A stretch of 64,000 bases of DNA, taken from the NCBI GenBank assembly GCA_013397795.1, contig VZTJ01005469.1, forward strand, positions 1,261,840-1,325,839, given 5' to 3'. Below are positions 38,731-49,280 of this stretch, piece after piece. Each line of letters begins with the position of its first letter. The stretch's first letter is position 1. Made by a program: the position numbers and the translations under genes. The notes beneath the pieces are model-generated. The model was not told where the DNA came from. It worked only from the letters and a program-made list of their open reading frames with translations, and searched no databases. The DNA is from Orthonyx spaldingii. Lineage: Eukaryota > Chordata > Aves > Passeriformes > Orthonychidae.

Positions 38731-41700
38731 AAGCTGTATCCTCCTCTGCAATGCTATCTGCTGTGGGAGTCACCTCTCCACAACATCTGTGTTCTTCAGT
38801 TTCATGGGTCTGGAGCCGCTTCTGGAGACAAGTCTGTTTACACAGTTGTAAAAAGTGGTTATGAAACTATTCAGCAGACCCGAAATTGGTCAGGCAACAC
38901 TGGTGCTGTATCAGGCCCCTGGTGCTTGCAAGCCAGCAGGAAGTGTGTCCTGGCTCACTCAGTGAGACCTGGGTAGGCTCTAAACAGCATCTAAAATCCT
39001 TGTTCTTTCTGGACAGCAGTGGGATCTGTCAGGAGCCTGTGGTATGTGTCAGTGTCTTTGCTGCATGTGCTAGTACAAAAACAAGTAAAAGACAGTTAAA
39101 GATGAGTGGAATCTGGGGATTTTAGGAACTTCCAGATACTGCAGATATTTTTGTCTTCTTTATTTAGAGTAGTTGTGAGGGGAGATTAGTATGTTTGCCT
39201 CCATAGAGGGAGAATGAATACAGATGCTGGTTTTACTGATGTAATCCCACTGAGAAGGTGACTGCTAATTTCCATTATGAACAGCAACAGGCTCTGCATG
39301 AGGAACTGCCTTTGCTCTTGAGGAAGCATGCAAAGATGGAAAGAGACATCACAGCTGAGATCTAACCAGTTTTGATGGCACCTTATTCGCTCAACTGGCA
39401 ACTCTCCTCTTCTTCCTTCACCAAACACATGCACAGTGCAACTCCCAGCATCAGCATGGAGCAGAGCATTAGGTGTCCAGACATTTACCATGTGCCTTTC
39501 AACTTAAATGGTCTGGCATGGAGCACACACAAGCCATCAGATAATAGCACAGTTGTCTGCATAGATGTAGGGTGTGTGCAGGTTTTGGCAAGCAAATACT
39601 ACTGTTTTCTTCCTATATCATCTCAGTGACAGAAGTTTGGCAAGAGGGTTTGTGCCTGCACAGATGGCAGTGTTGTGTGATTTTGCAGGGCTTCTGCCAT
39701 GAATATGGCATCAGCTGAACCAAAAACAGAGATGAAAACCAAAAACTTTTCCAAATGAACCTTCCTTAGGGAAGGTAATGAAGCTTGGGTGCTGTGTGTC
39801 CACATGGCTAGCCTGTGTCCCCCAAGGTGTGGTTAGAAAACAAACCCTTCAGGAAGGTCCATGAAGAGGGAGACAAAAGGCATTTTAGGTATCAGTAACC
39901 AGGACTCAGATTTAGGTGCAAAATCTCCTCTTTTATCAATTATTTGTGTACCTACAGTTTGCACAGGCACCCTGTGAGTTACACACATAAAAATTCAGTC
40001 TTGTGGGACTTGCTCTAGAACCATGTAGTGTTGATGTGATTATAACGCAGAGCAGCTGTGACTGCATGGCTATTCTGGATATAGGACACATGTTCCTGGA
40101 TGCTTAATGCCTTTCCAAATTCTGTCTGACAGGTCCTAGTAACAACTCCTGTGTGCACTCAGAAAAGGTGTAGTTTTGTTAGTATGTCCTGACGATGTCC
40201 CAACAGTACTCCAAGTACTCCACGAGGTGTTCAGACATAATTTCAAATGCTTGGAGCATCATCTGGCTGCTGACAGGCAATGCTGAGCAAAGAACTTTGT
40301 GGTTTGGTATGCAGCCACTGAAGTCAGTGGTGAAGGCAGGATGGGAATACCCTTAGCTTTAAACAGAGCCTATGAAATGGTGTGGTATTGAACCAAGATC
40401 CCAGTCTTTCCAGGACTTTTGCACACTGTTCAAGAATGAAAGGGATAAACTGTTTTCTTCTGGATCAGAAAAAAGCAATTTATGCCAATTAAAAAAAAAT
40501 CCAAAAACAAAACCAAAAAACCCTCAAAACCTCAAAAGCAAGGATGCTATGTTTCCTGGAGGAGTTGAAAGCAGGATAATTCTTATTCCAGCCTTCTGAT
40601 GATACAACACCCTTACAGATGGTAGCTGATACATGCTTGCCATCACAAAACCATAATTTTATTTCAGTTTTATTTTGTTATGCTAAGACTCCTTTTCTGC
40701 AAGCATTAGAGCTGCATGCGCCTCGCAGCAGCCATCACTTTCTGATCTGGCTACACATCCAAGTCCTAGAGCAATTAATGCCATTTTTGGTTGTTTATGA
40801 GGACAAGGTGTGTAGTGGGAAGGAAAGGAAAAGCTGATACAGACTTTAATGTTAAACACTGTGCATGTGGTATGAAGCATTCCTGAATGGCCTCCCACGT
40901 ACCTTGGTCTGTTGGAGCACTTGATGCACTGTTCCCATTCAGGACTGAAAAGCACTAATAAAAATCTGTTACTGTGGGCACTAACAAGTATCAGAGCTCA
41001 GCTCAAACCAAGACATACCAATTTTGAAAATATGGACTATGGAGAAGGTGGAAACTAGGACTTAATTTCCTAGCACATGATAAAGCCTGCCTTGGGAAGC
41101 CAGAAGCAATCTAAGTCTTTGTCTCCTGTTGCAGTTCAATAAATTGCCTGAGTGATACTGTGATTCAAGAAACAACCACCATAATTTTCACACCAAGGCT
41201 TCACTGTCAGAAGCTAATTAAGTGGGATTAATTGCAGTGTGAGAATATCAGTGAGGCTGGAGCTGTTAGATCTTTCAGGACAACTGGTGTTATATGATTA
41301 CGATCTTGATTTTAGTAGTCTCTTTCCCGAAATGATCTGGGTGCTCTCAGAAGTAGTCCTTGGATGAGCTACTGTGAGCCAGTCACAGCGCACAAGATGG
41401 CAAGAAGTTTGTGGGGAAATGTGGGGCTGAATGTTACTGATCAATGGACTGGGCAGAGAAACATCCTGGGAGGGACAAAGTTCTCTGGGGAACGGGTAGG
41501 GGGCAAGCAGTGCCTGAACAGTCGCTGCAAGAGGATTGCAGCAAGACCTAAGGGCACAAGAGAACAAACTTTTGCCAAGGAGGCTGCTGGTGACAGACCA
41601 GCTCATCATTTCCATAAGCATTCTGGCCTTTCCTAGCAGAGCTGTCTGCCTAATAACTCACCACACATAGCTCACCAAGTGGCTTCCAGCCTCCACACAG

Positions 41701-43156
41701 ACAGAGGAGGAATATTTGCCATGAGCAAAGGTTTTAAACACAGCTCAGTTTAGAAAAAATACTTAGAAAAGCCTACCTTGGAAGGAAGTCCTGTTTTTGT
41801 CCACTGACTAGTTGCAGTGTGCAGAAGAGGAGGGGAATCCCTTCAGTTCATAAGGCTTCTGCCCCTGGACAGGCTTGCACAGCAATGTGCATTTATCACA
41901 TGTGCCCTCTGTGTAGCTTTTTTCAGCAATCTTTCTTGGAGTCTTCAGGAGGAGACCCTGGGCTGTCAGGGATGTGCATACCACAGATTGAGGACTCCTG
42001 TTACAGAAGAGTCCAGAGCTCAGAGGATTAGACAATGAGCTTGCATTGCTAGCCTGTGCAGGGCTCATCTCTTCAGCCTTCCAGCTTGAATTTCTTGCAG
42101 TGGGCCCTTCAGCTGGGTTTATGCAGTTCCTTTACTTTTTATATATTGTAGTAACAGCAAAATCTGCAACAGTACAAATTTCTTTTTAAAATCACATCTT
42201 CCCAGTGTGCAGCATTACACCCCTGGGGCTGCAGTAACAGTCAGAAGTGGCCAAATAACCGAAGGTTAGAAGGAGAAACCCAGCATCTCCCTCCTGCTGA
42301 CCTTGAGTATACCACCTCTTCCCTTTTCCTGCCCCACTGAGATAGTCACTGTGGGGATCACAGGGCATGGATGTTCAGAGCAACCTTTCACTGCTAAATT
42401 CATTGGGCTGTAAAATCCCATTATTTTCATCCCTATAAAAAGTAGACTTAAAGTATAGTAGATATAATAAAATTATACTGGTATCATAAAAATGCATTAC
42501 TCTTTCATGAAGAATATCGAAATTAAGTATCTGAACAGCTACAGAAAAGTTCACTGTCAATCCTCTGCTTTCAGTTCTTGCCTGTAGGGCTGAAGCTCTC
42601 CATTTATAAAATGCACACTGCCTATCTTCATTTAACTCATGGTATTCGTCACTATGCACCTGCCTTTGGTCCACTGAAGCAACAGGGTCTTATTTTGTTG
42701 TGCTTAATAGGGAGAAGAAAGTCCTACTTGACTAGCACTGCCTGCCCAGCTTGAACAGACACCTGTGGTGGAGAGATGTGCTGGCAGCACAGTGCCAGCC
42801 AGTATAGGAATTGAGAGAGTTTTTCACCGGTGCCAGGGTCAATTAAAAAAGAAAGCACCTATGCCTTTGCCATCCTCCCACGGTTTTTACAGCAAGGCAA
42901 AAGATGCTGTGTTATACCCTTTCTATTACTGGGTCTGTTTGGCAACACATTTTTAGCTTTGCAGCAACACTAGGGTAACTTCATGTTGGTGCCTCTGAGT
43001 TTTCAGCACATAAACTAATGAGAAATCATCAGGGAAGATAATTTCTTAAATTTTTCATATTTTGTGAAAAACACGTAAGTTGCTACTAGTTGGCAATGGT
43101 GGCAGCATGTCACTAGGACAAGCTATTTTTATCCCCCTTATTTGTTTGTTTTCTAG
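38731..43156. other. Non-coding DNA before the decayed exons
   Basis: No exon or named repeat is recognised in these 4.4 kb. It ends in a good polypyrimidine tract and acceptor (TTGTTTGTTTTCTAG at 43156), which serves the decayed KIAA1958 alternative exon. In an ancestor this would have been intron of the alternative transcript. Confidence 0.6.
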
Positions 43157-43318
43157 CATATTCCACTAAGCTCAACAATTTAACTTTGATGACGACTTCA
43201 AGTACTTGTGTATCTGTGTTGTGAGCCCCAACACCACCACGGCTATCCCTGTGCTCTCAGTGTGTGGAGATACTGGTACATGACCAAAGGACTCAGAGAT
43301 TACATGGATATCACTAAG
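43157..43318 (+). pseudogene. KIAA1958: Decayed alternative KIAA1958 exon (start of second Crypton YR domain)
   Basis: After the acceptor at 43156 the first bases CA would complete GCA with the shared phase-1 donor, reading A-YSTKLN, which matches how I remember the alternative KIAA1958 C terminus beginning. The match then continues in three different frames: YSTKLN (from 43157), then DDD-F-YLC...VVSPNTTTA (43188-43244), then CALSVWRYWYMTKGLRDYMD with ITK (43250-43318). This implies a frame change at 43177-43182 and another near 43245-43252. Read straight through, translation stops at TGA 43222-43224. A donor-like AAG|GTCAGG follows at 43318/43319. The splice signals are kept while the reading frame is lost, so the exon is a pseudo-exon. 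Confidence 0.88.
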
Positions 43319-44380
43319 GTCAGGAAACATAGCAAAATACTGGTTTTCTCAGTGCTGGGAGCCAGCCCCTCTGATGAAAGGAAGTTATCATAAAGTTTAA
43401 AAGAGATGGATTTTCAGCCTTCTTTATGTACTTGTGGTCTTGGGAATTTTCCAAGTTTCTCTCAATAAAACTGTAACCTTTTCTAATTCACATCTTGTTT
43501 CCTTCATGGTTGAGCCAGTAGCTTTGAAACTCAGGGTGATGCTAAAGATTTCCTTGTACATAACGCTTGTTCACAACCTTAGTTTCACGCTCTATGTGAC
43601 AAAATTTTCTGCTGTTACCCTCAGAATAATGTTTGCATGGTTTCTGCTTCTAGAGGTAGCCAGTATAATTTAGAGCATTTGAGAACTTTCCTCCAAAAAT
43701 GAACTCCCAGAGACATCAGTGTTCCCCTCACTCCAAAAATAAGGACTTTGGCTAAGGTCTAAAATATAAAAACCCTGCTCACATTTTTATAACTAAATTT
43801 CTCTGTTAGGTTGGTCTAAGATACCGGCAGGCAAAAGCAGCCAGACTGGCAGTCTGATTGCAATACTGACATCTCATGGTTAAAGAAGAAGTTGCTACTG
43901 CTTCTCCTTTTTCTCCTCTGGTTCGTCCTTCACCTACTTCTCTTTCTTGACCTGAAAAGTATCCATTTCCGTAAGTACCACATTGCTGTGAAAGTACAGA
44001 GTATTACACCCAAGTGGTAGGTCACACACATTTGCACACAGTCACACTTCAGCGTGACTTGGGACCTTCATTCACTTCAAAAAAAGCCAGGAATTTGGCT
44101 CCTTTCTTCTGAATCTGTATTTCCACAGCTGGTGCGAAAGTGGCACTAGCAAGTGAAATGCATCTGATTTGTTAGAACACCCCTTACACCACAGCATTTT
44201 GTTGCAGCCTCTTCCCAAAACTCTAAGGCTACCAAGAAACAAATTTCTGGGGAACCATGGAAGCTGTTGCAGGGTTTTGCAGAGGGAGCACAGAGAGGCC
44301 CTAAACGTGGTTTCCCCAGTTCTGATGCATTTCCTTTCCAAAATTACCTTGACATATCTTTCCCCTTCCTCTTGTTCCAG
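43319..44380 (+). other. KIAA1958: Probable intron between the two decayed alternative exons
   Basis: The homology to the second YR domain stops after DITK at 43318 and resumes with IP at 44381. The interval starts GTCAGG and ends TTTCCCCTTCCTCTTGTTCCAG, so it has intron-like ends in phase 0. The simplest reading is an ancestral intron; an insertion that happens to mimic splice sites is less likely. No coding homology is seen inside. Confidence 0.7.
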
Positions 44381-45150
44381 ATCCCAGAAGGGGAATGAAC
44401 CCCTGGAGGACTTCACCATGAAGAAAACAGATGGGTCTGACTTTGTACCCACATCTTTCTGCACTATCCAGTAAGGCTGGGACCAGACCCTCAGGAATGC
44501 TGGTGGCTGCTTTCTCCACCACCAGCAGCACCTTCAGCTCTTCCACCAGAAAGCTGAAGGATAAGCCTAAGGTCTTGAGCAAGGCTGGCATGTCTGGGGA
44601 CTGCTCTCACAAGTGTCTGCTTCTTCCTTGATGACAAGGAAGAGGTGTGGAGGACAGGATGCCTGAGGTGACAGCCCCATGGCCCTGCTCACCACAGAGG
44701 GAAATACAGCAGCCAGTACCTGAACATGCAAACCTTGCAGGAGCAGGTAGGCATAGAGTTTGATGAGATTGAATTGCTCAGAGTCTCCCAGAACAGGTGA
44801 TTTTTTGCCAGAATGGGTAGCAGAAAACAAGAAAATAGGCAGAACACGGACTGTTATGGCCAGATCTCCTATGAGCACAGGCTCTGCTGTAGTGCCTTCT
44901 CTGCAAGGATGTGTGCATACAAGGGCCCTGACACAAAGGGACACAAAAGGACACAAGTCACCCCTCTGCCTGGTGGCTTGGCAGCAGGTCAGTAGCATGG
45001 GGAATGTCTGCTATGAGGAGCCAAGGGTAGGGAATCGGTTCTCTCAGAGCTGTCATCCCCAAGCTGGTAAGGAAAGCTGGAGCACTGTGAAAATTTTACT
45101 TTTGTCGCCTTCACTAAGGCTTCCAGGAGGTTTTTCCATCTTAGCATCTA
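44381..45150 (+). pseudogene. KIAA1958: Decayed alternative KIAA1958 terminal exon (rest of second Crypton YR domain)
   Basis: This block is collinear with the C-terminal part of the alternative KIAA1958 ending but broken throughout. Recognisable segments, in order and in changing frames, are NEPLEDFTMKKTDGSDF (44394-44444), SSTFSSSTRKLKDK (44524-44565) with SKAGMSG, DDKEEVWRTGCL (44630-44665), SQYLNMQTLQEQ (44711-44746), DEIELL (about 44762-44779), ISYEH, SPLCLVAWQQVSSMGNVCYE (44961-45020) and ENFTFVAFTKASRRF (about 45089-45133). There are at least six frame changes, plus stops TAA 44472-44474, TGA 44629-44631, TGA 44669-44671 and TGA 44798-44800. It is a paralogue of the domain at 21187-22232: KTDGSDF here parallels QKDGSEY there. 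No functional product is possible. A partly overlapping 220-codon open frame (44760-45422) mixes homologous and non-homologous frames and is not a gene. Confidence 0.9.
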
Positions 45151-48100
45151 AGACAGAGCAACTCTGCCCTCTGTCTGCTCTCAGCATCCGGCATCCCAAG
45201 AAGTCACTTTACGATGATGTGAACAAGTTGAGCTGCTTTCAACCAAGAGAAAAAAGTGGAATGACAGGACAGGGCAGAGGAAGGCAGAACATGATGTGGT
45301 CCCATTTTGTGGATGAATACTGCTTTCTTCTGAAGAGCTGCAGAGCAGTGACCTCCTTCATCAGTACCAGGTCTTCCAAGGAGAGAGCTGGTGGAGAGCT
45401 TTTTCCTCATTGGTGGCAGTAATGTGTATATGATGGATTTACCTCCCTAGCAAGCATAGCTAGGAGAAAGGAGACTGAGTTTTGTGGACCAAGAACTCCT
45501 GAAGCTTAAGTGCCTATGCTGTCAGAGCCACTGTACAAAAATTACTTTCCTGTGAATCGTATTTTTTAATGGTTCACAGCTTTGTACACAGTGTATTGTA
45601 AATACAGTTTTCACTACCTGATCATTTACACTAGATCTGTAGGCACTGCTATAAATGACTATTAATAAACAAAGAGATGAAATTAATTAAGAAATTAATG
45701 GCAGATAAAAAATAGCATCCCCAAAGGATAGTATTTTCAGTCAGTCATGTATAAATGGTGAGTACTTAAATCAAAAAGCAGCAGTTTGAGGCTGACCAGG
45801 TTTTGAGACATTAAAGGGGGTTTATATCAGAAGCTTATATGCTCAGTCTGGCACCCAAATGATGTAATTTTCAAAAATCAGTGATCAGGTGTAAAAATAA
45901 TTGCCCTAAATTTCTACAGCTATAGCTTGGTCCGCTTTCTATTGAGAGGAAAACTTCATTTCAGCTGGAGCTGTGATGAGCCTATAAGTCACAAACAAAG
46001 GTGACCTGGAAGACTTAACACAGAGCTGGGGAGCAATATTTGATGATGTGCAATCAGCTTGTATTCTAATGGAAAGGTATGGCTGGGTTTTTATCTATCT
46101 TATTATAGCACTGTCAGAGGATTGGTGAGGTTTACCATGCCCACTATACAGATATTGATTTTTGTAGTTCTGTATAACACCTCTCCCCTGCCATGTCAGA
46201 ATAAAGCAGAACACTATGGCATAAATTGTTGATCATCATCTGACTACTAATGAGATGAAAATATTTCAACAATATATTTGCAACTGGAATCTGTAAGTCA
46301 CCAAAAAATCATTACTCTTTCATCTGAGTTTTGAATCCTTTTCAATTCCAAATCCAGTCCCTAAATGCAGAAGAATTAAAGACACAATTCCCACCCATTA
46401 TGTGAATTATCAATATTATTAGATGCAGGAAAGCTAACACTTGCTGGTAATAATGCTTTATATGTCAGACCAGTAAGAACCCTAGCTGTGATTCAGTGTT
46501 TTGCTTTGTTCTTCATGAAAATGGTTTTGGTTTTGAAAAGCTGTCATATTTATAGGGGATTGCAAGGTGTATTTTGTTACTCACTGTAAATATTACTTAT
46601 GGGGATATTTCTGAAATCAATTTGCCTGTCAGATAGAAGCCTGTAATTTTCGCTATACTGTATGCATTAGGAAATCCCGTAGGTAGATCTGCCACTTGAA
46701 ACCAATATTGTAGGCAACAGCTGACAGAAAAGAAAAACATAGATAGAGTTGGGAGGGGGAAGGAGATCCATCATTGGCTTTTATTGCTGTATCAAAAACA
46801 AGCAAGAAATCTACAGTGACATATCTACATGAATCTATAGTGGCATATTTATGTGGAATGCACAATGCCACTGAACACACATCGCAGAACTGGGAGGCAG
46901 TGAATTGCTGTCTGATGGAGATTTATGTCCTCTGAGTGAGGGAAAAGTACTGTATGAATTTTATTTGGGTGTGAACTACGGAGAGGAGATGAAGCTCCTC
47001 TAGTTTGGCATTTTGCTTGTCCTGACTATGCATAAAAATACTCATTAGCATAGAACAGGCATTTTCCTGACACACCTTTCTCAACCTCCTTCTTTGGAAC
47101 TGATCCTCTTTAGATAGACACTGAATTTGCTGGCTTGGACAAAACCAGCCTTATTACCTTGAGGGTCAGGCTCTCATCTGACCAAGTGGATGAGCCTGGG
47201 TTCCAATTATTTTTTCACCATTTATCCTAAGGGAAGCAGCTCCAGTTAGACTGAGAGAACTGCCTTTGCAAGCGTGACTCCAGGCACTTTCCTGTGCTAT
47301 GGAGGTCAGGTTCACATTCCAGGCCTGGACAGAGCAGTGCACAGACTGCTCCTGTGTGGTAAACTCTTACTTCTGAGGTTTCTGGTTGCCTTCTCAGATT
47401 GTCTGAGAAGCACCAGCACAGAGTATGAGTATTTCGAAGTCCCAAGACCTCCCTTGGAAAGTGAGAACTACAGCCTCACTCGACTCTAATAATAATTTTG
47501 TATTTAAGATGACGTTTGCACTTCCCAGCTTAGAGCTGGAGTGTGAGGCTGTCTCAGAGGAGCTGAGACTAAGATCTCTCCACAGCTAAAAGGATGGAGG
47601 TGCTCCCATGTGCACAGTGCAAACCTATGTTCCAAGACAGCACTGGCATCTCATCATGCAGCCCCATGGCCCACAAAAGAAACTTTCATCCAATCACCAC
47701 TCACCCGCTTTTACCCTCTTTTTCTGACCATTACAACCCAGTGGCAAAAATGTTTCTGGGAGGACTCTGCCAATTGCCTTCCACTGAGTCAGAGCCTGAG
47801 GATGCGGCAAACCGAGCACATGGGGATGCACACGTCTCTGTGGGTTAGAGCAGGGGAGCCTTGCATCCCTTGCCTTTCCCTGTCCCCTTAGAGAGCTCTG
47901 GACTGAGATGGCTTGATACGAACTTTATCAGGTGCTGTTGATGCTTACCTAATCTTCACCAAAATCATGTAGCATCCCTCACTCATGTCATCAGGCGTGG
48001 CCTCAGGCTGCAGTCAGCCAGCATTTCCTTCGAACAATCTATGTCACTCCTCAATAACAACAGAACTGTTTAAGTGCTGCAAAAAAACCCCAACTTCCTC

Positions 48101-48739
48101 ATCAATGGATCTGAGTACTTAAGGTGCTGCTGAGCTATCCAACGGAGTCATGACCTTTCTCAGCTGAACATACTCTGAGGGTTCCCAAATGTAATATATT
48201 GATCCTAGTCTTGCTTGCAACTGTCAAAAAATGTAATTACATCTTGTTCAGTACTGAAATAGAGCTTCATTAAAGCACATTTGCCATGGTGTAACCAAGT
48301 AGGTCAGGTAAGGGATATTGCAAGGAGGGAACACTGATGGGAGGGAGGGAAGAAGTGAGGCTGGAGAAGCAACACAGTGTAACTGAGAGAGATGACTATG
48401 TCCAGCAGAGAAAAAAATGGTAACTCTGACAGGGCTAACCCCAGAAAGTCTTAAGAAAATGCTGACAAGACAAAAGACCAAAAGGGTATAATAAACAGAC
48501 CAGCTAGCATCACAGATCACATGAGTGTGGAAAGACTAAAAAAGTAATAATGACAGAAACAAGAACCATCGTGTTTCCTATCTGCTTTAGGGCTCTGCTG
48601 CTGTACTGAGTTGTATTCAGCCACGCTGAGGGAAGCAATTTGCTGACTTAAGACATGGAGGATATCACTGAGGTGGGGTTGTGGATAAGTCTCTTAGGGT
48701 GATTTTATGCTATATATATTCCCTATTGTCTGCTTATGC
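45151..48739. other. Non-coding DNA after the decayed exon
   Basis: The first few hundred bases may be the former 3' UTR of the alternative transcript; an AATAAA lies near 45663. The rest is AT-rich with no recognised gene. An imperfect 24-bp two-copy repeat lies near 46808-46856 (CTACAGTGACATATCTACAT and CTATAGTGGCATATTTATGT). Confidence 0.55.
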
Positions 48740-49280
48740 CCAGGAAAATGGGTCCTGTAACTTCAAGCTGGGCAGCCGGGAGAGGGAGGGTAAGCAGCCA
48801 AGGAACTTCTGGTTTTTGGTTTTTTGTTTACATTCCTCTCTCTGGCTGTGCGGCTTCTGTTAGCTGGAGAGAAGATTTTTTCTCCGGGGCTGCGATAGCT
48901 TTTGTTCTTTCTTGGACTGTTTCGGCTTGCTTTTTCGTCTCAAAACCAGACCATCTTCAGGGGACGGTCAGCAGGACCTGCTGGGAGCTGCAGAGTGACC
49001 CCCCGCCCAGCCCGGACTCCGGGAGAAGCCGAGCCAAGCAGAGACTCTAAAAATCCACCATTTTCCTCCACAACAGAGAGGGTTTATTATCTAACATTAT
49101 TCTTTTTCTTTTCGGTGCCTGCATGCACCCTGTTTGTTAAAAAACCAGGTCTTTTTCACTTTCCTCCAAGAAATTCCTTCAGACCCTGTGGGGGAGGGGC
49201 AGCCGGGGCCTGCATTGTCTTAAAGGAGACACCCTATTGGGACGTTTCCTCCAAATTTGTCTCAAATCGGGACTATAAGC
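48740..49280 (+). mobile_element. Solo LTR, passerine-type endogenous retrovirus
   Basis: A GC-rich island in AT-rich DNA. The right part (TTTTTCACTTTCCTCCAAG, then GTGGGGGAGGGGCAGCCGGG, then GGAGACACCCTATTGGGACG and TTTCCTCCAAATTTGTC) resembles LTR sequence common in songbird genomes. No gag, pol or env sequence adjoins, so it appears to be a solo LTR. Borders are approximate and no target-site duplication was established. Open frames across it (such as 48736-49050) are chance and not retroviral proteins. Confidence 0.65.

Noticed and set aside
44760..45422. 220-codon open frame on the + strand
   Set aside because: It crosses the pseudo-exon in a frame that carries the homology only around 44960-45020; the rest of the matching sequence is in other frames. 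It runs past the natural end of the homology and has no start or splice support.
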